Origin: Temnothorax longispinosus
Lineage: Eukaryota; Arthropoda; Insecta; Hymenoptera; Formicidae
DNA length: 64,000 nt
Assembly (NCBI RefSeq): GCF_030848805.1
Contig: NW_027270286.1
Coordinates: 1-64,000 of the forward strand
Reading direction: 5' to 3'
Below, piece after piece: positions 47,246-57,876 of this stretch (within the stretch, counting starts at the first letter, position 1; each line of letters opens with the position of its first letter). The notes under the pieces were generated by a model. That model saw only the letters and a program-made list of their open reading frames with translations, did not search any database and was not told the DNA's origin. The translations under genes were made by a program, and so were the position numbers.

Positions 47246-47563
47246 TTATCTACTTTTGATATATATATCAATTGAAATTAAAACAATTACCTCGTGATTT
47301 AAATAGCTAAATCTATCCTTAATATTGCGCTTCCTTTCCGCTGTATACGCATTTTTCAACGTAAAAGTTAATATATCGTGCAACAAATCTTCGGATACTG
47401 CATTTAGATATGAAAAATTGACAAGGATCATTCTATTGTGATCTTTTAGATTTTTATCCCAAAACATTTTTCGGATGAATTTGGGCCATGTTTTTGCATC
47501 GCCAACAACATCCTGAACCAGTAGCCACGGATTACTATACAATTGCTCTACTGAATATGGCAT
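47246..47563 (-). CDS. Unknown ORF, probable first exon of a transposon gene
   Basis: An unrecognised ORF. MPYSVEQLYSNPWLLVQDVV, then TWPKFIRKMFWDKNLKDHNR and LVNFSYLNAVSEDLLHDIL, followed by a GAG|GTAATT donor at about 47308, so the real exon is about 47309-47563. Upstream lies the same inverted-repeat sequence (47612-47882) that precedes the Merlin gene at the other side of the palindrome. The conserved look of the helices suggests a real protein of a mobile element, but I cannot assign a family. Confidence 0.45.
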   Translation of the reverse strand: MPYSVEQLYSNPWLLVQDVVGDAKTWPKFIRKMFWDKNLKDHNRMILVNFSYLNAVSEDLLHDILTFTLKNAYTAERKRNIKDRFSYLNHEVIVLISIDIYIKSR

Positions 47564-47611
47564 TATAAATATTTTGGAATTGCACAGAACAATAATATGT
47601 CAATATGTCAA

Positions 47612-47882
47612 TATGACAATATGTCATTGAGGTTGAGCGCTCAAGTACATCACGTGACCACGGGACATGCGCGCATGTGGTCGCGGAGCATGTCCGTAGT
47701 CGCTACATCGCGTCGGTATGACAGGTCTCATAACCTGATAGTCGTCAACTTTAACAGTTAATATCTCGCTTCGCGGGACAGAGCGGGGCTTTTTTCTGCC
47801 AGATTCGTTCGTTTTGTGCGAAAACGCGTCGATTAAGCCTAAATTCAGCAAAATCGGTGAGGAGGAAGCTCTCCTTCAGATT
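47612..47882. repeat. Inverted-repeat end, right copy (matches 29784-30055)
   Basis: It ends CCTTCAGATTTACC at 47882. It is the reverse complement of the left copy over about 220 bp, with about 10-15 differences. Together the two copies enclose 18.1 kb including the whole palindrome. Confidence 0.75.
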
Positions 47883-48104
47883 TACCAAATTAAGTATCTT
47901 TCTTTTGTATACATATGTGTGTATATCTATATTGCTTACGATAAGACTAGCCTTCATCCTCGATATTTGCACAAAGCCCAGCTGCTACTTTTTTACCACA
48001 TTTCTCAGGCGCGCGACGCAGCCATTCTTTAATGAAAGTGCAAATAAATGTATTTGTAGCATCAGGATAATGTTTTTTAACTACATCTGAAAATAAAATA
48101 ACAA
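47883..48104 (-). other. Possible exon of an unknown gene
   Basis: On the minus strand an open stretch after a TTTTCAG acceptor (about 48087) reads HYPDATNTFICTFIKEWLRR followed by APEKCGKK. It could be an exon of a host or transposon gene. The element at 48105 starts 17 bp upstream. Weak evidence. Confidence 0.25.
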
Positions 48105-48889
48105 CCCTGGCGGAAAAAATTTCTCTGAATAACTACAAAATTTAACTAGAAATAGAAATTTGTACATTTTTGTTGAAATATTTAATTTTTTGTAGAAATA
48201 GTTATTTTTTTGTAGAATTATCTACGAACTAGTACCACAAATTATAATGTTCTCAAATCAAGAAGTTATTGCAAGTAGTATTTTATGAAAAACTACAATT
48301 TTATAAAAAATAGTACAAAGATTTACAAATTTTAAAAATTTAAGAAAAAACGAAATCTTAAAAAATTAAACCATCTGCTTACTTGTAGAATACTACAATT
48401 ATTTATAAATGACTATAGAAATCTATCACAATTTACGTATCGTAAAACTATGCAACTTAGAATCTAATTCAGTGTTTAGTTTCTCATAAAATACTACAAC
48501 TGTGTACAAATACTAACAAATACCGATTTGTTTGTACAGCTAAAAAATTTATTACTTATGGCTAATTAAAATTTGTAATTTTTAGTTAAATGTTACAAGT
48601 TTTTACACAAATCTTCCAAAATTCATCTATTATTAATAACTTTTTAATTCGCAGAAGTTAAAATACTTATGTTTTTATTTTCGTGTAGTCTGTTGTAAAG
48701 TCCAATAGAAAAATACATAAATACACAATTTTTTACCTATATAAATTTCTGATTCGTGAATGGTTGTAATTTTGCATACAATACTACAAGGTTTTAGAGA
48801 AAATGACAAAATTCTAAAGCTTTTTACAACTCGTGAATTCATGAAAATCTACATAAATTTGCTTTTTTTAGATGTTTATAAGATACTAC

Positions 48890-49584
48890 TGTTTGAGATC
48901 GCAAACTTTAGCATCGCGACGAAGTCGCGTTCGGCTGCATGTCAGCACATGCACGCCTGCAGTAAATTGAGTAAATTAATATTCGCGTGAAATGCCGTTC
49001 AAGAATTGCCACGGAAATATTCGGTATAGCATGGATCTTTCGGGATTAGCTTTCCAGAAACTTTAACTTTGTCATCAATAATAAAGTCAAACAACAACGC
49101 TAGAACAAAGGAACGATCCATGCTATACACAAAGCACTCGAAAACAGGTGACGACCCCGTCGGGTCACCACGTGAAACCGGTGACGTCAGCTCCATGACG
49201 CGGGACTCCGACGGCCAATCACCCTCCAGAAATTCTGAGAAATCTGCAGGGAGGGAGTTTCGCCTCGGAGGAGTTAAAAGGACCGCCGCTGCGCCGCGGA
49301 ATCGATTTCGCTCGCAGATCATAGAACACCGCTAGTATCTTTATACAACCGCTTTGCTTTACCGCTCATCACCGCTTTTCGCACTCGCTTGCTTAATTAT
49401 CGCCGCTTTCGCCGAGCTAGACTCTGTGCGCGCTCACGGTATTTTGCCTGAAAAGGAAACTCGTGTAAATAAGTGTACCCATTGAACATTAAACTTTGTA
49501 TTTCTGTACTTGCTGTTCCTCTCCGTTTCTTTTGTGGTCGTCCTCTACCGCGCGCTATCTCGCGCTACCGCGCGCTCTCGAACA
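48890..49584. mobile_element. Solo LTR of a Gypsy-type retrotransposon
   Basis: It begins TGTTTGAGATCGC and ends CTCTCGAACA, flanked by the 4-bp duplication CTAC (48886-48889 and 49585-49588). The 695-bp sequence contains a promoter-like GAGTTAAAAGG and a CATTAAACTTTGTATTTCTG region suggestive of polyadenylation. No internal retroviral sequence remains. It arose by LTR-LTR recombination. The orientation shown by TTAAAAGG suggests the plus strand. The 88-codon ORF inside is probably fortuitous. Confidence 0.85.
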
Positions 49585-49588
49585 CTAC

Positions 49589-50735
49589 AATTTTACATGG
49601 AAAACAGACTTTCAACTAAACCTTCAACTTTTCCATAGAAAGTAAAAATTAATATGTCAATTAAAAAAATTAAGTATCTTATGCAAAATTAGAAAAAAAA
49701 GAAAACTTAAAATAACATATAAGCAATGCGAAGTGCCGTTTTCGGTCGAACCGGATCTTGATGCTTAAGGTAGTCGTCTCGTCAGGGCATGTATTAGATA
49801 AAGTTTTCGATTTCGGATTTTATATCAAATTATATGATCAGCTTTGCAGTCGATTTTTTCTGTGGCTCCTTACCGACTATTTACTCTAGAAAATCGATCT
49901 CGAAAATCACAAATTTTGCATTACTTCATACAGACGGCCAGAAAAAGAAGGCTCTATCACGGTTTCAATCACATATTTTCGCATTTTTCGATTAGATGAA
50001 GTGAGAAAAAACATTGCTTTTTGTACATTAGATTTCGAAGAATCCGATGCAACCATAAAATATATAGTTTACCGGAGATTTCGCTGCTAATTTTTTAGTT
50101 TATTTTAGTGGAAATGTGGTAATCGAGCAGACATTTTTTGGTCGAGGTGAGGTTGGGAAGACTTTGGAACGCCGCTGGCTAATCACTGTAGTTGCAGGTT
50201 ATGGGGCTCGTCTTTCTTAGCCGAATTGGATAGTGATTGACACCCCTGTGTTTTGTCATGTGTTTTGAAATCCTTTCTCAGTAATTGACAACATTAAACT
50301 TTCTCAGTCATTAACCTTTCTCGACGACTCGCATGATCAGCTGATCAAAACGGAGTCAAATGAGAAAAATCACATAATTTGGAAAAAGTAACATACTTTG
50401 TCACGTATGAAATGGTACACCATAATTCATAAAATTATTTTTCCCTTAGCAAAAATTGCTTGAAATATATTTCTGAACGTGAAAACCTACAAACAGTCAC
50501 ATGACTAGCACGTAGCGAGACGCCTGCCTTAATAATAATTCACAATATCAATTATTATTAAATACATGTTTCAGTTTTTTAAATTGGCACTGCGTGCCAA
50601 TATGGACTTTGTCGGACTTAAAACGCAATTGTGTAAACTGAAACTAAAAATTAGTATATTGTACAACTAGTACACTCGCTTCGCTCGTACGACCATCACA
50701 CTCATTTGGGCTCGACCACTCTTCCCACGAGTTGT
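49589..50735. other. AT-rich interior of the 48105-51881 element
   Basis: AT-rich sequence without convincing ORF or motif. Confidence 0.4.
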
Positions 50736-50739
50736 TCAT

Positions 50740-50925
50740 ACTATTTTTCCTAACAAGAGCGTGAAACAGGCCGCTTTTCGCGCTTGTTTTACAATTTCAT
50801 TTCTCCACTAGTTGAGAAATGGCTCCATTTTTCAACTAGTGGAAAAATGGATCGTTTTCCTCACTCAAAACAAGCGCGAAAAGCGGCCCATTTCACGCTC
50901 GCGTTAGGAAAAATATATTTCATAT
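50740..50925. repeat. Inverted repeat of about 85 bp arms
   Basis: ATTTTTCCTAACAAGAGCGT, GCCGCTTTTCGCGCTTGTTT and TCCACTAGTTGAGAAATGG are followed by their near-complements, centred at about 50833. Probably a small foldback element. Confidence 0.8.
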
Positions 50926-51374
50926 TAATTTGATATTGTGAAGTAGAATAATATATTATTAGAAGACTATTTTTATAACAGTGTATAATCATGTATCTAC
51001 TAATATAAACTAATATGAATAAATAAGAGATTTTTTTCCCGGGTTATGCAGTTTTAGACATGTGTGTATGTGGTGCTGGGTAAGGTTTTTTTATAATGAC
51101 TCGCTTTTCATTTTACAGATAAGTTAGAATAAAGAAGTTTTTTTTTTGTAATCGCGCGGCGCGACGTTGGCCCAATAGGCCTATTTTGTAATGAGCCGGC
51201 ACTGGTTTCTGACATTTACCCGACATTAAGAAAACATTATATTCGTATATCCGATTCGATATTTTATTACTCTTTTTAAACTGAATTTGTTTCTTAAGAA
51301 TTTTTGAAAAATTATATATTTGCGCTGATTATGACACATGTAGACTATATATAACACTTACATCAAATTAAGAA

Positions 51375-51450
51375 GTAGTCTACCACGTAAGACGGTTGGC
51401 TCACGATCCAGAGGTCCCGAGGTCTCGAGTTCGAATCCCATCAAGGTAAT
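51375..51450 (+). tRNA. Degenerate tRNA-like sequence
   Basis: GAGTTCGAATCCC looks like a B box, preceded by TAGTCTACCACGTAAGACGG and GGCTCACGATCC. The acceptor and D-arm pairing are poor, so it is more likely a tRNA-derived relic or SINE than a working tRNA. Confidence 0.25.
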
Positions 51451-51881
51451 GTGTTTTTCAAGTACGAGAAAATATTTATAATCATAGGTTGCATCTTAAG
51501 AAACAAATTTAGTTAAAAAATAGTAATAAAATTTCAAAATAAATATAATTTTTTTCTATGTCGGGTGAATTTCCTCATTAAAGAGTGTTTTAATTCTAGT
51601 ATTTCCTTGTAGTCTACTGTACTGAAATAGATATAGAAATGTGTAGAATATCAGTATTAATTGTAGTTTGGCGTAGTTTTACCGAAAAATTTATAAATCA
51701 AGATGCACTAAAAAAATACAAAAATTTACAAAAGTGTTCCAATTCTGGCATTTTCATGTAGGATTTTGTAGTACTTCTTAAATTCATGTAGAATTTAATA
51801 GATTTTGGCAATTATATTTTATAGTTTTTTGTAGTACACTTTTATTTTTTTTTTAATTTTGTAGAAATATTTCCGCCAGGG

Positions 51882-52166
51882 AAGTTTTGGATCTTAGTGT
51901 GCCGATTTTAGTAATCCAATTTTTAAATGCGCAAAGTAGCTTGTCGAGTTTTTGTTTCAATCCTTTGGGAATAAATGTATTACTTACTCTCAAAATATTA
52001 TTCAATAAAGAGATTTAATCACACAAAAGTTTTCTTTCATCTCATTATCAGATAAAAAACATTAAATTTATCATCAGTTAAGTAATATTTATAAACTAAT
52101 TATTCTGTTCCAATAATAGAAAGTATATTATAAAGTTTAGAATTTACCTATTATATATATAGTCCA
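51882..52166. other. Short AT-rich spacer
   Basis: No gene. A minus-strand open stretch (51890-51990, KQKLDKLLCAFKNW) might belong with the possible exon at 47883-48104, but the frames do not clearly join. Confidence 0.25.
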
Positions 52167-54376
52167 AGAGCCGGCTGCACAAAACCCTCCCTCATCGAAC
52201 ATCCGGCTGAATTTTATTTGAATAGATAGCTTTTTTAGTGGTTAATCCTGTGCCGGGTTTTATATGCCCTGAAACTTGACCGAAGTGTTAAAAAAGGAGC
52301 CACTTCCGGTATGATTTTTTGAGATGAAACCCCCTCAAAGAACATCCGGCTGAAACTTGTGCCAATCGATTCAGGATGTCAAGCACATTGATAAAAAAAT
52401 ATGCTGCCACCCCCCACCTTGACAGGAACCATGGCAGCAACCCTTAAACGTGACATATTTTCATACCGTACCTCCCTCACAGAACATTCAATTTTTTTTT
52501 TTTGGAAATGTAGCTCGAACATTCCTGAACATAAAAAAACAATGCTGCCATCGCTGGCCTTGACCAAAAATTTTTGTGCCACCTGTAAGTCAAGCGACTT
52601 TTAGCTGCCAATTTGTAACGGGTCAATACTTCCTTCACAGAACATACGATTTTTTTTTTTTTTTGAAATGTAGCTCGAACATTACTAAACATAAAAAAAC
52701 AATGCTGCCATCGCTGGCCTTGATCAAAAATTTTTGTGCCACCCGTAAGTCGCGCGACTTTTGGCTGCCAATTTGTAACGGGTCAATACTTCTCTCACAG
52801 AACATACGGGTAATCTCTTATTGCCATGTATTTAAATAGAAAATAAGACAATCTTTGACGAGAACGATCTTAAGAACCGACTATGAATACCGTCCATACT
52901 AGCGCGAAAATTCCCATCGAATATTTTGTGGAAAAAATAGTTTGTGATAAACAAGCTGCGCGTACATTGGTAGAAGTATGGAATGACACAAGATAAGTTC
53001 ATATAACATTCACGTATTTTTATTTATTTATTCTTTATTCTTATTCTTTTGTATTTAAAATCTTAAAAATAAAATATAAAACATAAATATAAATGGAATA
53101 AATTACTTTTACTTCGCCAGTTGAATGATAAACAACAATGGAAATATTAATCGACTCTACTGGCCATTATAATCGCCAAGACAATACGACCACGATTTGG
53201 TTCGATTATCGTCATGTAATCTTTGATACTTATATATCATTTAAATAATTAAATTTAGGGCGAAAAATATTACCTCAGCCAGGGCCAGTAGAGCTATGGT
53301 TCCACGAAGATCCAACTCCATTAAGAGTTGAATCTTCATAGAGCATAGAGCATAAGAGCATAATTAGTCATAGAGCATAATGATAGTGACGACGAGGACT
53401 ATACTGTCGATAGTTCCAACAGCAATAGCGATTTAAAAAAATCTCGTGATTTATATTTATGTTTTATATCTTACTTTTAAGATTTTAAATACAAAAAAAT
53501 AAGAATAAAGAATAAATAAATAAAAATACGTGAATGTTATATGAACTTACCTTGTTTCATTCCATATCTCTACCAATGTACGCGCAGCTTGTTTATCACA
53601 AACTATTTTTTCCACAAAATATTCGATGGGAATTTTCGCGCTAGTATGGACGGTATTCATAGTCGGTTCTTAAGATCATTCTCGTCAAAGATTGTCTTAT
53701 TTTCTATTTAAATACATGGCAAGAGATTGCCCGTATGTTCTGTGAGGGAAGTATTGACCCGTTACAAATTGGCAGCCAAAAGTCGCGCGACTTACGGGTG
53801 GCACAAAAATTTTTGGTCAAGGCCAGCAATGGCAGCATTGTTTTTTTATGTTCAGTAATGTTCGAGCTACATTTCAAAAAAAAAAAAAAATCGTATGTTC
53901 TGTGAAGGAAGTATTGACCCGTTACAAATTGGCAGCTAAAAGTCGCGCGACTTACAGGTGGCACAAAAATTTTTGGTCAAGGCCAGCGATGGCAGCATTG
54001 TTTTTTTATGTTCAGGAATGTTCGAGCTACATTTCCAAAAAAAAAATCGGATGTTCTGTGAGAGAGGTACGGTACGAAAATATATGTCACGTTTAAGGGT
54101 TGCTGCCATGGTTCCTGTCAAGGTGGGGGGTGGCAGCATATTTTTAGGATGTCAAAGTGCTTGACATCCTAAATCGATTGGCACAAGTTTCAGCCGGATG
54201 TTCTTTAAAGGGGTTTCATCTCAAAAAATCATACCGGAAGTGGCCCTTTTTTTAACACTTCGGTCAAGTTTCAGGGCATATAAAACCCGGCACAGGGTTA
54301 ACCACTAAAAAAGCTATCTATTCGAATAAAATTCAGCCGGATGTTCGATGAGGGAGGGTTTTGTGCAGCCGGCTCT
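52167..54376. mobile_element. Foldback element with 928-bp arms
   Basis: The left arm (52167-53094) is the reverse complement of the right arm (53449-54376). The arms are equal in length and highly similar, with a 354-bp spacer. The ends are AGAGCCGGCTGCACAAAACC. Each arm contains internal direct repeats of about 138 bp (CGACTTTTGGCTGCC, CTCACAGAACATACGA, poly-T) and a 40-codon open stretch (IPIEYFVEKIVCDKQAARTL). It sits at the broken 3' side of a DUF4806-like gene. No target duplication is seen. Confidence 0.88.
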
Positions 54377-54378
54377 CC

Positions 54379-55164
54379 TACTAATAATTGTACAAAAGCG
54401 CAGTTCGGAAAACTTTTTTTTGTTTTTTCTTCCAAGCCAACTGAATGTTTGTGCTAATTCAAATGCAAAGCATTTTCTTAAGATGTTTTGTACAGTATGT
54501 TTTACACTTTGGCCGCCTAATTTCTGTAATTGTTTTACCTGTGCAAAATTGTAATGTCACTAAAAATACACTTGTTCATCACTAAAAACATAAATAGGAA
54601 TAAAATTAACAAATATCTTACCAACTTTGCCTGATTTTGTTCGACCAGTAAGAATCTTTCTAATGTTTGTAACTCTCCATCGTTTTTTATAGGAAACAGA
54701 GGTAAATGGATTCTCTTCATCTTCATTTTTTTCGTTTGCTTCATTCCTTTTACAGGTTATACATCTCGTTCGTCATTTTGATTCGCAATAATAATGTTTA
54801 TTTTATATTTTATATTCGTCAAAGCTTTTATAATGAACTTTTTAAATGAAACATCGTCTGCAATCATATAAAATTATTAATTACTGATATATAATACAAT
54901 ATATACGTACAAGCGTATTATAAAAATTATGATTTACTTTCCATTTGCTTACCATATTGCACAGTGGATGGTGGAAGTTTATGTGCAGTTTCCTTTACTT
55001 TATTGGTCTTAGCACATTGAGCCAAATTACTAGGCTCGTTTTCAGAACTTACTCGTTTTCAGTCGGCGTTTTAATATTCCGAGAAAGATTAGAATGAGGT
55101 GAACAGTCCTGTTCTTTGGATTGCGATTGCGATGAATAGCGTGATTGTCGGGATGATGCTTTAG
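54379..55164 (-). pseudogene. DUF4806-like gene fragment, cut by the foldback element
   Basis: Minus-strand exons: 55053-55164 is Ser/Gln-rich (SRQSRYSSQSQSKEQDCSPH) with a consensus acceptor and a GA|GTAAGT donor. A stretch near 54960-55040 (NLAQCAKTNKVKETAHKLP) ends in a GTAAGC donor. Exon 54622-54740 is LPLFPIKNDGELQTLERFLL. Exon 54379-54538 is VKQLQKLGGQSVKHTVQNIL followed by FAFELAQTFSWLGRKNKKKF. The last two are the DUF4806 signature (short helices, GG, then FSW.G). The foldback element begins right after, so the end is missing. DUF4806 has no known function. No N-terminal exons are seen. Confidence 0.6.
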
Positions 55165-55635
55165 CTGTAAAATTAATGACAATTAATGACAATTTGAACA
55201 AACGTTATTACACCGTATGTAACTGAAATCGGTTGAGTGTGAAAGATCTTTAACATTCTTTTTTATTGTCTGCGATTGTAACTTGAAAAAAATAACAAAT
55301 GTAGTAAAACTCTCAATCAATATTTTGATGTTTAAAGTCAATTATGGTTAAAAAAAGAGTAAAAACAATTCACTATTTCAATCATCCACAGCGATTAGAA
55401 TCTACTTTCCAAACAGTAAACTTGAAATTATTTAAATATGTAAAAAAATGTAACATATCCCTGGTAACCATGACTGATAGTTCAGATACGTCCCGAAGAA
55501 GTGCGCAAGAAAACAGTTCAAAATTGCGACAGAAGTGCATAATATCTGTGATTGAACGATACTTACTGTACTATTGCAGTAGTCCGTTGTAAGAAGCTAC
55601 TGTGAAATTTTATATTATTTGTTAAAAGTAAACAT
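55165..55635. other. Spacer with no recognised gene
   Basis: AT-rich. An 82-codon plus-strand ORF (55344-55592) has no family resemblance and is probably chance. Confidence 0.35.
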
Positions 55636-55985
55636 GCAGCAGAAATGTGAAAACAATATGGAAGTATCTGCCCAACAGAAAAATAACAGCAAATCGCGTT
55701 AGACTCTTCACGCACACTCGACTGCTTTTTGCAGCAGAGTTTTGAGTACAGATCCGACCGGCAGAAACGTGAAAAGAACGTGCAAGCATCTGCCCGTGAG
55801 AAAAAGAGCAGTCGAGTGTGCTAGACTCTTGAAACATATTTGCAGCAAAATTTCACAAGTGTATAATGTCGCTTAAATTGTTGTTTTTGCCGTATAGATC
55901 CGAGTGACAGAAAAGCGAAAAAAGCGTGCAAGCATCTGCCCGTCAGAAAAAGAACAGCCGAGCGCGCTAAACTCCCAGACAGCAC
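55636..55985. repeat. Three tandem units of about 120 bp
   Basis: GTGCAAGCATCTGCCCGT, AGAAAAAGAACAG and CGAGTGTGCTAGACTC recur three times with decay, followed by ATAAAATATTT repeats to 56020. No gene. Confidence 0.7.
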
Positions 55986-56593
55986 AAAATATTTATAAAA
56001 TATTTATAAAATATTTATAAAAAAGATTTAAATATTTTGAAAATACATATGTTTGAAGCACAAGCTCGCGCAGAAGCCTGGACTCATGAATGGTAAAATA
56101 GACGAAAAGAGATTGTGTATTCTTGACAATATTCGTATCACAGTTAAATCAAAATAACATTCCAAACATGAATATCTTTGTTATGTATCGAACAAGAAAT
56201 TGGCTTTGCAATTTATAATTCAAAAGAATAATCCTTAGGAAAATAATCCTTTACTGAGTCGGAATTGAGATCACCCTTTTTTGATATAAGCCATACGGTT
56301 CGTTTACATATATATTTATTCTTTCTGGCAACTTCACAATTGTATCTTGACGTAATCAAGATTAATACATAATCAATCCGTCTCAAAAAAGAACTGTTCT
56401 CATAAAATACATAATTAATCATACATGCAAATATGATCACAAAATAAAGAACAATCCATATGAATTCATGAGTCAATCTGATTGTAATCAGTAAAGAATT
56501 GTGTGGCACAAAACACTTTATTACAAACAGTCATATAATTCTGAAAAAACTGTTATTATGCGAACGAATAATCGAAAGAAATATTTTACAGTC

Positions 56594-56639
<46 letters not shown>

Positions 56640-56840
56640 CTAACCAAGTAACGCTTGAATATCCTATTGACTCATGCATTTGAGCAATATATTAGAATAA
56701 TCCGCAATATAACTAAATATAACTCGCAAGGTAAGTGAATATAAAACGCAAGGTAATTGAAAATAATACGCAAGTAATTGAATATTAAACGCAAGTAATT
56801 GAATATTAAACGCAAGTGTTGTTTGTTAAAACGTAAGGAA
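55986..56840. other. AT-rich region with (TA)n and 22-bp tandem repeats
   Basis: A (TA)n run lies at about 56598-56638. At 56710-56820 five or so units of GCAAGTAATTGAATATTAAA occur. These may lie within or next to the BEL element's 3' LTR. No gene. Confidence 0.55.
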
Positions 56841-57839
56841 TTTGTTATCAAATCGAATATAGGTTAATGGTAATCTGTAAGAAGTAAATTAATACCACGT
56901 TAATTAAGATCGTACTGACCTTGATCGACATTATTAATGACGACGTTTCGAATTTACGCGAAGGAAAATCTTTGACTTACTGTAATCTAGTTGCAACCAC
57001 GATATCATGATAATGTTAATTACACTGAGCTCAGTTTAAGCACAATACCGCTTGTATTTACAGTCCGCTTTGTGCAAAAGTGAAGGAAGTATTTCTCACA
57101 TTGTCTGTTCAACAACTCTGCAATCAAAGATCGTCATTGTACGAGGAACATTAATTCACCATCCGATGCTAAACAGTATGTTAGCTATGTTTCTATCAAT
57201 AAATGCCAGAGAGAATAGGAAATTACCTTTTTGTTGAGGTTTTCCGTGTTTTCGGCCGATAATCCTTAGATTGATAGTCGCAGTGACTAAGCCCATAAAA
57301 AGGGCGTTCCGATTTTCACAATATGGCCGGGTCGTCCTTCTTTGCAATAATGGCGATTGAGCCAGGCAATTTTCGTTGGCGCCTTCCTTCAACGTTCTCG
57401 TTAACGTATGTAATGGTAGTAATTCTTTCGCCGTTAGGAAGATAATATGACTTCCTTGCTTACTAGTAAACTCAACCAACACGTCGCTCGTCGCGAGATT
57501 TCGGAATAGCAGAAGGCCCAAACAGTTTCTTTGTAAAAGATGCGTACGTAACGACGGATACTTCTCGAATGCCCGTCTCGCCGGGCTGCACGCACGAACA
57601 CGCCCGCTTGCACATCCGCAGTTCCGCGGTCACACCGCCGCAACGTGATCCGTCTCTGGGGCGCTACTCAAGAAGCGCCGTTCTCGCGCGTGATTTCGCA
57701 ACTACAGCGACGCCGCTGCATCGCCACATAGGCTGCCCTTTGTGACAGCCTGACCGCACTATTCTTAAAACCGTGATTAACCGACCAGATGCCGCACACA
57801 ACACAATCTCTCCTCGTCTTTTATTAGCCGTTTCTAACA
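56841..57839 (-). repeat. Probable 3' LTR of the BEL/Pao element (outer end not fixed)
   Basis: On the minus strand the LTR would begin TGTTAGAAACGGC at 57839, directly after a purine-rich AAGGCGGGCGGAA tract that follows the pol stop at 57877. The far end could not be placed, because no second LTR is in the window to compare with. The ORFs called inside are not credible genes. Confidence 0.5.
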
Positions 57840-57876
57840 TTCCGCCCGCCTTCGTTAATCGTAGATAACGAATCAA

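Larger units (their letters stand above)
32645..47253. repeat. Giant palindrome, two arms of about 7.3 kb around a 17-nt centre
   Basis: The left arm (32645-39967) is the near-exact reverse complement of the right arm (39985-47253). The centre, 39968-39984, is 17 nt. The arms share every gene fragment, including inactivating mutations, but differ at scattered substitutions and in lengths of homopolymers and minisatellites. Substitutions include Phe/Ile in the RING-WWE gene, Gly/Ser in the integrase, and two near 36340/43620. Contents outward from the centre are: integrase, polymerase remnant, leader exon, RING-WWE gene, two-exon gene, GC-rich block, exonuclease-like tail, CAGCT repeat, Cys-rich gene, tRNA-like sequence and GC minisatellite. 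Confidence 0.95.
48105..51881. mobile_element. 3.8 kb non-autonomous element with CCCTGGCGGAAA inverted ends
   Basis: The ends CCCTGGCGG (48105) and CCGCCAGGG (to 51881) are inverted and followed inward by TACAAAAT/ATTTTGTAG-rich sequence on both sides. The interior is AT-rich (TACTACAA motifs) with no transposase. Nested in it are a solo LTR (48890-49584), a long hairpin (50740-50925) and a tRNA-like patch (51375-51450). Flanks are AA on both sides, so the target duplication could be 2 bp. Confidence 0.65.

Noticed and set aside
49069..49335. 88-codon ORF as a gene
   Set aside because: It lies wholly inside the solo LTR and has no domain.
56841..57876. ORFs of 70-120 codons at 57.1-57.9 kb as a host gene
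   Set aside because: They lie in the probable BEL 3' LTR, overlap in several frames and show no recognisable domain.
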